Assembly (NCBI GenBank): GCA_038502055.1 | Contig: JAXRKN010000044.1 | Span: 5,542,001 to 5,606,000 of the forward strand | Direction: 5' to 3' | Length of the DNA: 64,000 bases | Source: Tanytarsus gracilentus | Lineage: Eukaryota > Arthropoda > Insecta > Diptera > Chironomidae | In this document: one piece after another, positions 1 through 13,615 of the stretch | Position numbering within the stretch: position 1 is the first letter of the stretch | How the letters are laid out: the number at the start of each line of letters is the position of its first letter | Notes under the pieces: generated by a model | Database searches by the model: none | Seen by the model: only the letters and a program-made list of their open reading frames with translations | What the model was told of the DNA's origin: nothing | Program-made: the position numbers and the translations under genes

Positions 1-3000
1 TCTCAATCTCCTTCTAGGATTCACAGACAATTTCCTAAAACTCTCATTGTTAGCCATTTCGTTGCACGCATAATTTAATATTTCTGCTCATTTCTCATCG
101 ATCACTGTTTTTTAATGATGATCTCTAAATTATGCAGAATAGAATGCAAAAAAAAAGAATTTACGGTTTCATATTTCAAACGTTAAGTGAACTGTATCAG
201 TCCAGAATGAAGAATGAAATGTTTAAAAAAGATTTGTTCTTGAGAAAATTGGCTCTATCTCATATGGAGAGAAAGATGTGACAATAATATTCTTAAGGCG
301 ATTACTTTTCTGGGTTCTAAAGTACTTATTTCGAACTCAATTTGCTGTTATTTGCCTTTCACTAAAAATTTCATTCTTGAGTGGATGCTGGTTTTATTCT
401 TCATTACATTTCAATTGTAAAAAATTTATTGCCAGAATTTTTTTTGAGGTTCACATGAAAAGTTTTGAATAATTTTTCTTTTCGTATTCAGCCATGCTTT
501 AATTTTTTTCTTTATCCACATTCATCACCTTTTTTTGTTTCGCTAAGTAGCGAAGAAATTTCTAAAACGGAAACAACGCATGTTTCGAGAAAATATTATG
601 AGTAATTAGAAAAATATGTAAATCGTGATGTCGTCGTTATGTATTGTGGTGTTTGCTTCTTTTATGAAAAACTTTGATATGATCGCTTTTTTTTCGAGTG
701 CGGCTTTCTCAGGGTGCAAATGAATTACCTAAATTTTCAGAAAATCTTAAAATTATAAATTTAATTTATTTGATTTTTTACTAATTTTTATAAAAAATAA
801 TTCTTAATTTTTATTAACCCATTTGCTCAACCGAGTGACTCATGAAATAATTTTTTTCCACTCTAAAAAGAAGAAGCCATTGTTTTTTTTTTAAACATTT
901 AAGGTGCAAAAAATCCACATACAGTCTTTTAATTCCACCCAAATCCACAGTAGCCGAAAAGAGAGGTAAATTAATTAAAGAGGAGAATAATTCCATGAAA
1001 ATCCATTATATTGTTGCTTTTTGCTCTTTTTTATTCACACTCCGCCATGCCTTATTGTTCCAACGTCTTTATAAAAACACAAGCCGAGCGTGGCTTGCGA
1101 TGCCTTCAGGGTTTCGACGGGTGTGTTAATTAAATTAACTCAACGAGTTATTTATGAGAGGTTGTGTGTTTTAAAGTTAAAAGCAATTTTTCACTCTTGT
1201 ATTTAAAATCATTATTTTTGTTTAAATCTCCTCTGTCCTGCCCCTAGGACTTAATCGTTACACCAGTGAATATAAAAACCAGCTTCACCACTGCCATTAC
1301 TCAAACAATATTCAGGCCCGCGGAGTGTCATAAACTGTCGGAGAGTCACTATAAATAATTTTCTGTATTGTTTGTTTTCACAATAGAAATGAAACATTGA
1401 AATAATATTATTAAAGCCAAAAGCGAAAATGAATGATTATTATAAAATATATACGTAGGCATTTGTGTGTTTAATTTTCAAAGAAAAAAGACTTTTCGGC
1501 GCATAAAGACATTTTTTTCTTCGACGACTGGCCGCTTCCATTGTTCACCAAGAAACTCCCCTTTTTTTTACGAAATGACACATTCTATGACTGGACGCGG
1601 TGAATTAATTAATTGCTGAATATAATGCTACTGGAATTCCATTTTAAAACATCGCAAACTACCAAGAAACTAATCTAGGTTACATGAAAAAAATGAATGC
1701 AAAATAAACAACAAAATGCGTGTTAATTTATGTACATGAATTTGTAACTCCATTAAAATGTGTATTAATTTTCCGACTGTAATTAATTACTTTCAACACG
1801 ATGATAAATTATAATTAGTTGTGAAAAAGAGGATAAAGTCGTTGGAGATTGAGTGTTTAAGGTGGGATCGTTTGAGTGTCATGTAACTTTATTTAATTTT
1901 TTTAAATTTTACATAAAAATATTAAAAATATAAATTCAAATAATTAATGACAAAATATTAAAATTTATTTTACATCAATTACAAATCATTCCCACTTTAA
2001 CATCTCACCGCACAAAAAGAGGTAAAACCAGCAAAAAATGAGCAAGTCGAAAATTACTTGAAAGGATTAAAAGTTAACGAAAATTAGTTTTAATTATATC
2101 GATACCTGTCCTCGTTCGAAAAAGAAATGCCATTTAATCTCATTTTTGAGAGAAAATCTCCGCTTAGCCCTGTCAAAATACTGATAAATAAATCTTTTTA
2201 AAATGTTCTACTTAAAAACGAAGCATTTCAGAATTGGCTCTCGAAAATTTTTAATTTTCTCTATTTTTCATAAAAATGGGATAAATGTTTGTCGAGTTTA
2301 GCAATCGCATTAAACAAATACTCGAAAATATTATTTTTTTCTCCATTTCAAATGCATATTCAAAAAATATATTCTGGATTATTTCAGCATAATGTTTTTT
2401 CAGTTGAAATTGATCCTTCTTTGTTAATTTTTTTTCTCTCCTCGCCGACAAACGGACACGGCATAGAAATCTTCTTTTGACTTAAAATCGCATTTGAGAC
2501 AGTTTCTGAATTTAAATCCTTGTCACTCCCCGTAAAGGTCCTTTTGTTGGCATGTACCTGCAAATTCATTTCATGCTGACAATGTTCTCCTTCCATATAT
2601 ACCTTCTGTGCATTGCACACAAACCAGTAGAATGTGTCGAGTTTTGATAATATTTAGCTTTAATTATCGTCTTCGCTCTTTTGCTTGCTTTTCTCACTGA
2701 TCCTCTTATATGAGTTTTGCAAGTGAGTGCGGTTTCGAAAATTAATTATAAAGTTGATGACAAAAATGATTTTTTGGTTGTTAAAATTTTTGTGATGATT
2801 TTTAAAAAATTAAACATTAATTCCACAATTAAATCGCGTTCAAACAAGTTCATTTTCTAGTATTTGCCAATTGGTCATGCTTTCCGATGCACATCGTAAT
2901 TATTCTTAAGAATGTTAAATATTAAAATCCTCTTGTTTAATTGAGCTGTTGGGATAGAAACATTTCATATGTTTTGATTTATTTTCCCGCTGCATTATCA

Positions 3001-6000
3001 CTGCGACTCTTCGATATTACTATTTTTTGTAACCTTTTACTTGCATTGTAGTCTTTCCTCGCCTCATGTTAATAATGATATATAACGCACATTTATAATT
3101 CTTAGGTCGCCTTATGCACATACACACACAATCAGGTATTGAAATAGTGAGAAATATAAAATTTGAATGGGGGTTGGGGACACTTGAGAAATTTTATGAA
3201 GAAATTTTTTTTTTGAAAAAAATTAAAATTATATTGAAAAATATTTATTTCACACACATTAAAATTTATCTGAAAAGCGTTCCGCCCCCTATAAAATTTT
3301 CCTTCTCCGAAGACGTCGTCGGTCCGCTGAAGAGATCTAATGAGCCGACTTTACACAAAAAGAAGCAGCATAACATAAAAAATGTTGTTGTTGTTGTCCC
3401 ATATTGGGTGCTGATGTCTCAATTTACTGCTGTTTCTTCTTCTTTTTTTTCTCAAGTCATTCCTTCGCCTTGTCTCTCAACACAGTTCTCTCTCGCTTAA
3501 TTTCTGTGGCGGAGCATGATAATCGTATAATAAAAATACATAATTTTTCTGAAGCGCTGGACAAACGGCGGCCCGAGAAAATGTGAACGAGCGTAAGCAG
3601 CCCAAGTGAGACGAAAGAGTATTAAAAATTCTGATTTATGGAGTTTATATGTTTGTGTTGTGCCAAACGAGCGAGTGTGAATCTCGAAAATGAAAATATT
3701 ATTAATAATTTATTATTTTACGGTGTGAATTCTCATTATAGAAAAATTTAAGAGAGACACACACAAAAGGACCTTCCTAATGAAGCAAGTGCATCGAAGA
3801 TTTCTTTTGCTCGCCAATTTGCTCCGACTGAAAATTAATGAATTTATAAATTTGTAGTTCAAAGTTTTATTAAATTTCACAATTTGCTCCAAACACAATC
3901 AGCGGTTTTTAATAAAGAGAGCAGCATCGAATTCATGTTGTGAGAAAAAAAAGTGAGCAAAAGGGACCACAAATAAAAATATCTCTTTCCAATTTATGAA
4001 AAATATGTTTCTTTATTAAGGAAACCCTTTTTGAGGTAGAAAGAAATTTTTGTTAGAGAATTTAGGAAATTTTTCACGCTTTCATGCTTCATAATAATGC
4101 ATGTATGCGGTTAAATGGGAGCCTTTAGATGCACAAAAGAGCAAAATGCTCACTTCGCGGATTAAAGGATGTGAAAAGGGACCACTTTAGAAGGTAAACA
4201 ATAAATGTTCATTATAGCATGTATGAAAAATAGAAAATCGAAGATAAAAGAAAAAACTATCAAATTTATTTTCAATTTAGTCAAGCCTTTTTTGTATTTT
4301 TGCGGTGGTGTTCGGTTGAAAAGAGTTTATTCAAGAGAATAAAATTTAATCTCCTTTGCCGAAAGCCGTAGTAATTGTGCCGTATTCTGTTTATGGGTCA
4401 AAAATCCCTTTAGCTCTCATAGAGCATCCTAATCATGCCATTGTTAGCCATATCGCAAAACAAGATGTGAACAATGAAGCCATTTTTGTGCAAAAGAAAA
4501 ATATTTTGATTCTATATTTTTTTTGGGATGGATCGTTAATGGAAATTTCATCTGCGATCATCATCAAAATGTAGTTACAAGGCCAAGGGATGGAATTTAT
4601 TTCGAAAATATTTAATATCTTTTCGAATGCACAGAATTCCCACACCTTCTTCAATGTATCAAATCTTAACACAATGGAACTTGTGCGATTTCATCATCGA
4701 TAACATTTCATCTCTTAAAAGCCTTTCCATTAACCTTTTTGTTGAAAATCGTGAATCCTTTCAAATCCACATATTGCATCAGTGCATTTTGGGTGGCATT
4801 AAAAGAAAAATCTTGAGAGCGCATAAAACCAGATGCAGCTGTGATTTACGATTATTGAATTATCATCGAATGTTGTGCAACTAATTTAAGCTATTTGGAG
4901 ACAAAAACACACCGAGTCCTTGACTACGAGTTTTTCGTTATGCTCATTTGAGAATTTTTCTTTTAGATGAAGCCGATAGTCGAAGTTAGGCACGGGGGTT
5001 CGAATTTACAGAAACATAAAACCTTAAACGATCATCGTCGTTCCTATTTAAGAGTTCAAGAGGGAGAAATTATCAGCGACACTTGAGAAAGTATGATATG
5101 CGTAACTATGGTGGTCTAAAAGGGAAACTTAACAGAGGAAGAAGAAAAAGTTTAAGATTGAGACATCAAAAAATTCAAGGGATCTTTTTTAACAAAAATC
5201 TTTCATTGATCAAATTTTTTCCATCGCTCTTTAAAATTTCAACCTTTTTTAACGTAAAATATTTTAATTTCATTTTTCATTTCGTGAGAATCCTTTCAAG
5301 AATTGTTACGTGTGATATGAAAACAGACATCACAATATTTACCCATTCAAAGGAAAGAAATTAATGGTGATGTTTATGTGCCGTGAGAGAGATCATCAAT
5401 TTTTTTTCCATAACCTGAAAAAGGGAAGCCTAAGAATGACTGAGTTTAGAGGCTGCTGATGGACATGATGTTTCAATAAATCAGTCGAAGGGATCTTTTT
5501 CAAGGCTTATCTAATTTTCTAAATTATACAATTTTCGGAGCCCTTCAAAGGCCATGCACTTGATCGAGACCACCAACTTTTTCTTGTTGCCACTTAACAA
5601 AATCAGACTCGACTCTAATGATATGGTTGTCTTCCTCTTTGAGGGAAATGTGAACGAAAATAAACAAGACGACATAATAATGGTTGAACTGAAATTGTGT
5701 CTATGAAAATTAGAGCAGCGTTCATGCATGCGAGGAACACGAAAGTGAGGGTGGAACCGCTTTTCATATCCACCGACATGAACCGATGGTAATGTCTTTA
5801 TTTTCTAGCGTGTGCAAGTGTGGTTTAAAATATTTATAATAAAATTCAAAAAATTGTTATTGAATTTCTCTTCTTTTCGCAAAATCAAGCTTCCAACGAC
5901 CTCACTTCTCTCTCACATCCACATCTGCTTTAAAATTCAGCAACCGTCATCATCAACATCGCATCTCAATTATCATAAATCACTTGCTCTCGCTCCTTTG

Positions 6001-9000
6001 TTCGCGTTTTATGTGTGTGTTGAGAGGGCCTTAAATTAATTATCTTTGTCCAACTTCAATAGTGAGTGGAATGTCAAAAGAGAGTTTCTCATGAACTGCG
6101 CTTTCAAAAGCTCTTTTCAAAGAGCAATCATCATCCAATTAGATTGTAAAATAATATTTTGAAGTTGAATGAGACATCATGAAAGGAATGGCACCGCATG
6201 TGAGATAAATTGCGGTGATTCGTGTTTTAACTACACAAAAAAAATTTAATATTTTAATCATTTGTTGTGGGCCCGACTCTCGGTGTGAAGAAAAGAGGCT
6301 GTGATGCTTTGAAAATAAACAAACAAAAATATTTTCTCCACACAGAGAAAACCGCACAACAAAAGCCGAACGCGCACATTAGAAATAATCAATCAAAAGT
6401 GGTTGACATTTATTAGCGTGTCGTAAATATGAGCTAAAGCGATGACACAAAAATAAAAAGCGTCTAATTTGAGGTTCGTTAATCTCATGAATGGAATTAA
6501 ATTTTTTAAGGTGCGATTTATAAATTTAGCTTATTGAAACAAAAATTGATCAAATTTGAAAAACTCAGATTTTTTTAAGTCTGAGAAATTTTACCATCGT
6601 TTCAAACCAAATTCTTTATTTATTTCTCAGTTATAGAAAATTTTCTAAATTAATAAATTTATTATACTTTTGACATGCCATAAACATGACATTTAAGTGC
6701 TTATGACGCATCTGTTGTGAACACTAAATACCTCTTAATTTGCCCTCGTAAATGTCACTTACATTTTTCACTCTTTAAGGCGCACCGATGAGTAAAAAAA
6801 TAATTTACGACCTATGAGAATGCTGGAGATCTTCAGCGATACAGCTATCAATGTTATTAGCGACCGCGATAAGACCGTAAAACAAGCGTACGATCGTAAA
6901 ATCTTCATTTTGGAGCTTTTACGACTTTATGTAATTATAAATCATTAATTTTGAACGATCCAAACACACAAACACCTTTTTTTCTCTGAATAATGAACAT
7001 CAGATATGAGAAGCTCAAACAACAATGTAAAAACTCTTTTTATTGTTTGCAGCTTTTTTGAAGATTTTTTATGACTTTCAAAAATGCAAATTAATTGAAA
7101 ATTTTTAACGACTTTCAAGCTATTAATTTTTCCTTATTACTCTAGTGAAGATAAGAAGAAATTAAATAGAATAAAATATTTCTCATAACTTATGATGTGA
7201 CAGGATTCTCGTGGTTGAAGTCATTAAGAATTCTTTAAATTTTTCCACAACTTATAAATCGATTTTCAACTTTATTTTTATATTTAAAAAAATTCATAAA
7301 AATATAGAGAACAATTTTTAAAAATAATTCTGATTTTTTCAATCAAGTGTTTAAATGTGAAAAATCCTCTCAAACCACAACTTCAATCACATCTAAGCTC
7401 TCATGCTACCTCCACATCAAAAAACGATCACACGGAAAAAGAAAAATGTTTCAAATATGAATAATTGACGATGTCTATTCAATGATTATTTTCTGTCATA
7501 TTTGTTTATTTATGCAAAGGCGATTTCGATGAAATGAGCTCAAAGATGTTGAGCATTGAATATTAAAAGCATCATCTCGTTTTTCGGCTTCTCTTTGATT
7601 ATTGCCATCATCGTGTAGAAATACTTTTTTTTATGATTTATGAATGAAACTCTGAATGTTGAGTGAAAAATAAAAATCAATTTTTTGATAAATTATTCCA
7701 TTGATGGTTAAAATAAGAGCAAGCGATCTCGTCTCCCGGCTACCAAAATCAACTCGATCGAATTCAAATTGAAAGCGATCGTCCTAATTGATAGCGGAGA
7801 GCAGAAATTAAGAAATCAAACACGCTGCCGTCGAACGTCGTCTGTTTATTTAATGAACTAATTTGCTTCTTTCGCTTCAATGAAAAATGCCGATACCCGT
7901 GCGATCGATGTGGTGCTTTTAATATCATCATCATCATGATGGTTGATTTGTAAAGTGCGTGTTGAGTGGAAGAATTTTTTTCAAAAATCAATTCACAAAT
8001 TTAAAAACTTTTTATTAAAAAAAAGTAGCGCAAATTTTTCCTGTAAATTCCAAAACTTTCAATCGTCCCCTCATCGAAGGGAAATAACGGCTAAGAAAGA
8101 GCTCAGATTAACAGAGAGAGATCAAAAGACATAAACTAATCACGATGAAATTGCTTTTAACTATAAACAGAGGAGCGCGAGAGCGAGACGAGCAAAAGCG
8201 TTTAAGCCGAGGCAATTATGCATAATTACAGTGATATCAATTTCAAATCAAACACAAAATAACTGCTTCATTTGCATCTCTACGAACGAGAGAAGTGATT
8301 GAGTTTTCAAATATAAATATTTTATTAAATAAAGATAAGAACTTTTAAAAGCCAATTCTTATAAAGACTCAATCGTGGCTTTTAATCAAGGGGTTGAACA
8401 CTCTTGTATTTTTCTATTTATTTTAGAAAATATTTTTTAATGGATGTTTTTGGATAGTTTTAAAAAATGTGGAATTTTTTCGTCAGTGTCCTAACCCTGT
8501 TAATAAAAACACTCGATCGGCGACTCTCCCAATCTAAAGCGGTAGAAAACTGGAAAATATTTAATTTATTCAAATTACACTCGAACGCTACCAATTCATT
8601 TAGCTTTCTGTTTGATCGTTTGCGACTTCTCACTGCTGCTGCTCGTCGACATCGATGTCGTGCGAAAGAAAGGAGAAACAGAGAATTTGTACATTTAATG
8701 ATGATGGTCGTTTTGCTGTTGTTTTAATTTTTGATTGATTGTTTTATTTTCCCCAACATCAATACGATTTTTATTTTCTGCTTCGGACACTGCGTGCACA
8801 CACACCGCTGGACGCAATTCAATAACTAATCGGTGATGGCTTCTAGTTTTTTTAATAATGTTTGAATATTTTAAACATCTCTATGCCGACGTATGAGTGG
8901 ACAATATAATAAATATTTAAAACACAATTCATTTATGATGAGAAAAAAGAAGAAGAATGAGATACAAGCTTTATAACGATGCACCCTGCTGAAGTGACAT

Positions 9001-9191
9001 TTCAATTTTAAATCTAATAAATGAATGTGAAAATCATGCTGACCGCTTTATTACAGATTACATCGGATTTTGATGCTTTTATTAAATTTTAAATCAGTTC
9101 TTGATTAAATTTTAAAATTATTTAAGCAAACTTTGAAATTTAAATTTTATCATTCGGCAATTTAAAAGTTTGCCGAGCGAAAGTTGTCGAC
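1..9191. other. Gene-free AT-rich region
   Basis: No open reading frame here has coding character: the open stretches are under 130 codons, biased to F/K/N/I as expected of random AT-rich DNA, and lack paired splice sites. Less AT-rich patches near 1020-1120, 1245-1350 and 3290-3600 stand out and could be conserved regulatory sequence, but nothing in them is diagnostic. A short perfect hairpin (CTCAGA/TCTGAG with an AT loop) lies near 6565-6587. I see no tRNA or other RNA gene. Confidence 0.6.
1858..2001. repeat. Possible hairpin-ended MITE-like repeat
   Basis: It begins TAAGGTGGGA with GAGTGTC close behind and ends CATTCCCACTTTA, so the two GC-richer ends are roughly complementary around a very AT-rich centre. 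This is the layout of the better copies at 12.8, 43.9 and 62.7 kb. The ends are more diverged here, so membership is tentative. Confidence 0.35.
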
Positions 9192-11610
9192 ATGAATAAA
9201 TTAATTGAAATTTATTGCAGACCTGATGCAACTGAGCGTCAAATGTTGCTTTCATTAATTTCAAAGGACGAGAAAAAGGTAAATTAATTTATTTCGGTTG
9301 TGACATAAAATCAATTAAAAATTTTTTCAAGCAATTCGGTTTAAAGTTGGTTGCTGAAATCTTCAAGAGAAATGTTCCAAAAGGATCACCGATCGTGACC
9401 AATTTTATCGGCGATTGTTGGTTTAAAGTTTTGAGTTTCACTCAGAAAACCTCGCAGAATGAGGAAATCATTGAAAACATCAAAAATATCACAAATTGGT
9501 TGAAGAACAATAAAATCACTCTCGAACAGGCGACACAATGGGATGCTGCATATAATGCCAAAAAAATTATTAAGGACGAAAAATCGAGCGATAAAAATTT
9601 TGAGCTCGCTTGTGAACTTTTGAAAGCCATCGTGAGCGCCATCGATTTTACAAATTTTGAACTTGAACAAAAAGTCTTTGATGAGATTTTGGGTATGGAA
9701 GCATTCTTTAGAATTTATAATGACAAGGACTTTACAGTGAAAGTTAAAGCACTTTGCAAACTTTACGTTGCATTAGCTGAAAAATTTATGCCAAAAATTG
9801 TGATTAATAGTCACGGCAGTCGAAGAATCTTAACGCACATGTTGGAGTTCGCAAAGCATCCTGAACTAACTTCACTCACATTTAATTTCTGGCGATCACT
9901 CCCGAACAATTTGAAAGACTCAAGACAAAAAGAAGAATTTTCAAGAATCTTCGAAATTTTGATGATCAATTTTGCATTTTGCATCAAATGTAATAAAACA
10001 AAACCAAACCCAAATGTTGTTCAACAAAAGGTAAACTCATTTTGTGAGTAACTTTAAGTTAATTAATTATTTATTTTTATTAGAAATTCCAAGAAGACAT
10101 CTCAGCTGTGATTTCTAAAATCGCAAAAGTTCTGAATCTTCAAACTTCTTTCAATTTATTCATGGATATTCTCTATGATCCAAAATGTTCATCTATTGAA
10201 GTTGAAATTTCTTTGCTAATAATTGAAAGTGTCGCTGAACATCTTCCAGATTCTCCGGATGTCACAAAGTTGATTGAAGATATTTTATTGGTTCAAAATT
10301 CTTCTGAACATTTTCCTCAAAGTGTTAAAATTCTCGGTCAATTTGGAAAATGGATAAATTCGCATCCAGATGCTTTAATTTCAATTCTAAATTTTTTAAG
10401 CGATGCTTTGACCTGCCACCAATTGATTGCCGATGCAGCAGCTCAAGCTTTCAAAAATATTTGTCGAAGCTGCGAAAACTTGATGACGAAATTTATTGAA
10501 CAACTTTACACAATTTTTGCAAACTTATTTAATTTAAATTTGAGCAATTCTGGACAGTTGGATTTTATCAAAGCAATTTGTTCGGTTGTCAACTGTCTTC
10601 CAGAGGATCAACTCAAACATGCTTTGAGGGAAATTTGCAAATTACAATTTAACAAAATTAATTCCCTTCAAAATTCAGAGACTGTCAAAAATCTCGATCA
10701 ACTTTGTGAGATTTTCAATCAAATTAAATCAAAAGCGTCTGCGAGTGTTTTCATCGAATTTTGGCCGGCTTTGGGTCAAATGTTGAATGACAAAGATGAA
10801 AAAGTTTTGGAGAAAGTTATCGAGTGTGTCAAGTATGCAGTTGAGTCCAATGGCGTGGAATTGCTTCTAATTCTTGAAGATATCATCGAAAAAATGCTTT
10901 GCTTGAATAATTCAAAAGTTCTTCCGTTGGTTCTCAAACTCTTCAATGCAGTTTTTGACTCATTGAATGACAACAATCTGCAAGGACTTTTGATACTTTG
11001 CGATGCCGTTTCAATTTTGACATTTCACATTTTACTAAATGAAGAAAAATTCAACGCTTTGCTAGTTGAAGAATTCTTCAGTTTTGTCAATCGGTTTGCT
11101 CTCAAATGTCCAATTGAACTTGTGCAACTTACAAGCATTATTGAAACAATCGAATTGGCGATTCATGCTTGCAGCATTAATGAAAGTAATTTAAATGCTT
11201 TTAAGTTCCTTCACACTTTGTTAACAATCAAAAATCAAAATTTTGACTGCCTCAAATATCAAATCATGAGTCGGTATGGCGATGTGATTATCCACACTTT
11301 GCTGACAGCTTTGACTTTCAATTTTAATCAAGAAAAATTCAACCTGATCGCTGATATTTTCGATGCTTTGAAGACTGCCAGTTTGCAAGCTTTCTCAGAG
11401 TCGATGAAAAATGCAATTTTGAGCCAACCAAATCTTACTAAAGTCGGTCCAAAAGATTTAGAAGATTTCTTCCTTTTTATCACGCGGTAAATTATTAATT
11501 ATAATTTTTCAATTCTTTATAATTATTTTTTTTCTAGTGTTAATTTATCTAAGACTGAAACTGTTGAAGCTTTGACAATTCTCAGGAAAATTCTCAAACA
11601 AGAAATTTGA
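9192..11610 (+). CDS. Transportin-3/importin-13-like karyopherin, N-terminally short
   Basis: Four exons join in frame: 9192-9278, 9332-10030, 10084-11486 and 11538-11610, with GT...AG introns of 53, 53 and 51 bp. The product is about 753 aa, alpha-helical and HEAT-repeat-like throughout. Family signatures of transportin-SR/TNPO3 are F-N-F-W near residue 213, an A-A-A-x-A-F-x-N-I-C-x-S-C helix near 378-392 and E-F-W-P-x-L near 487. TNPO3 imports SR splicing factors into the nucleus and releases them on RanGTP binding. TNPO3 is about 920 aa; this model begins at the equivalent of about residue 125, so the Ran-binding N-terminal repeats are absent. The frame stays open upstream to a stop at 9141, so an unseen upstream exon is possible, but 8730-9140 is full of stops in every frame. 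It may be a divergent paralog. Family call fairly sure, exact start not. Confidence 0.75.
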
Positions 11611-12810
11611 CATAATTTTTTAATTTTTACTAATGTTCAATATAAATTATAATTATCCCAAATTATGAAAATTTTAACTCTCATTTAAAGAATCCTCGGG
11701 TGTTATTTTTTAATTCAATGTTTATTGATATCATATCGTAGGATTTAATTTACTAATTCTATGAAAATTAAGCCAAAATATTTTGAATGCATTTAACTTT
11801 AAATCCTATTTTAATTTCGGCACTCAAAAATGAGCTTAAATACATCTTTAGCCTATCTCAATTTCGCATCATGCCTTAATAAAAAATTTAATTCCATTTA
11901 AACTTATCACAAAAGCTGTCAAATAGGATTGAGATAAGAAAAATCTGCGTAAACTTTCGTGAATGTCAATCATAAAATTGAAATTTTTATTGATCACCAA
12001 AAGAAATAAAACAGAAGAGAAAAAAGCCTTTAAATATTTTAATTATTTACGGCGTGTGATTTACGATCACGAATCATAAAATCTTTTTGGAATAGATCGC
12101 GTAGTGAGTCGCAACTAGCTACTGGACATCACTTCGGTGTTGATGATTAGCGTTTGTGTATATGCAACGCTGATTGTGCTTTTTATGGCCACTCATTTTT
12201 TTCGCTTAATGCTCAATAGCGAGTCGCACACAAATTAATGATCACTCTAGGAATTTTTATTGGATAGTGAAACACTTAAAAAGCTGGTAAAAAGCACTGA
12301 AAAGAATAAAACGAGTTTTTTCGCGGTGGAGTTGAGAGAAAATGTAAAGGGGTAAACAACTTAGGCTGTAAACCTTTTTTAACTCCCATAACCCCATCAA
12401 ATCATAATCCAACCTTTTATTCAATAAAAAATCTATTCATCCATTATTCTCCCTCTTTTTAATATCGATCATCTTTTTCACTCTCTACTAATTTTCAATT
12501 GCTTCAAAAATATCTAAATGTTCAGGAAATTGATTTTTTTTATTCGTAACAATGAAAAAATTAACACAATAAAAAATAATTTTCGATAGCGATGTTAATA
12601 GCCTCATTGATCGCATTTCACTCCTTTATTGAATCAAAATATTTTTTAATTGTTGTTAAACGGCGATGATATGGAGAAGTGAGTGGAGAAGGAGGAGGAG
12701 AGAGAGATAAAAAGAAGCGAGAAGGAGAGTAGCCAACAGCACTAATAATGATGCAATGAATTAATTCTTCTTCTGCGGTAAAGCGATTGAGATACATTGA
12801 AATTTTTCGA

Positions 12811-12908
12811 TCAAGGTGGAGACGCTAAAATTTAAAAATATTTTTAATCAACCAATAGTAAAAAATCTAAAAAATAACATCAAAAACTTAAAAGTGTCCA
12901 CCCCTTGA
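12811..12908. repeat. Hairpin-ended MITE-like repeat, clear copy
   Basis: The left end TCAAGG-TGGAGACGCTAAAA pairs with the right end, whose reverse complement is TCAAGGGGTGGACACTTTTA. The 98 bp unit is otherwise almost pure A/T and has no coding capacity. It is one of the best examples of a family seen at least ten times in this window. Confidence 0.6.
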
Positions 12909-13477
12909 TTTCTATTCTTCTCCTCATCGAACTCGAACCAATTATGAAGCATGAAAATCAACAATGAACTTTATACAATTTAAATCAATAATTTGGAGCT
13001 CTCTTTTGAACTGTGCGAGATCTCGACGAAATTATTGTTGGAACAATAAAGAAATGAAATATTAAGAAAATTTATAATTGAAAGTTGTTGAAAAAAAGAG
13101 AAAAGAAAATTGTATCAATTTTTTTTCGGGTGCGATGTAAAATATTGAAAAAGCGTTCGATTTTTAACAATCGAGTATTAATTGAATCAAAACAACAATC
13201 GAAGAAAAATTAAATTCAATCTTTCTGCTTAAGATGCGATTAATTTTTTTTATGAATTTCAAGTTTTCTTAAGACTTTAAATTTGAGAGAGAAAAAATCA
13301 TTAGAGTAAAAAACCAAATATGGTCTCGGTCATCATTAATGCACAGCCATAAAGTCATTTAGAGAAAAAATGCATTTATAAGTCAAGGTTGCAAGTTTTA
13401 TGTTGTGTTTTGCTTCAAGATCATCACATTTTGGTTTTATTGCAGTTGAGTGTGTTTGCACTTCCAGGGAGTGAATT

Positions 13478-13615
13478 GTGAGGGCGATTTTCGATTAAAA
13501 ATTTTTCTTACATTATTTTTTCAAATTAATTATTAAAAATAATTTCAAAAACTTTTTTCAAACTTAATTTTTTACAAATTTCACCTCAACTTGTTTTCAC
13601 AACAAACACCCTCAC
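13478..13615. repeat. Possible hairpin-ended repeat
   Basis: It starts GTGAGGGCG and ends ACACCCTCAC, giving a 7 bp perfect inverted end (GTGAGGG/CCCTCAC) around an AT-rich centre. It has the layout of the 12811 copy but a weaker match to the family ends. Confidence 0.4.

Noticed and set aside
4985..5015. GGTTCGAATTT, another tRNA B-box-like match
   Set aside because: No cloverleaf can be drawn around it.
8467..8727. 86-codon frame upstream of the karyopherin, checked as a missing N-terminal exon
   Set aside because: No HEAT/IBN_N-like helical pattern, and no splice sites linking it in frame to 9192.
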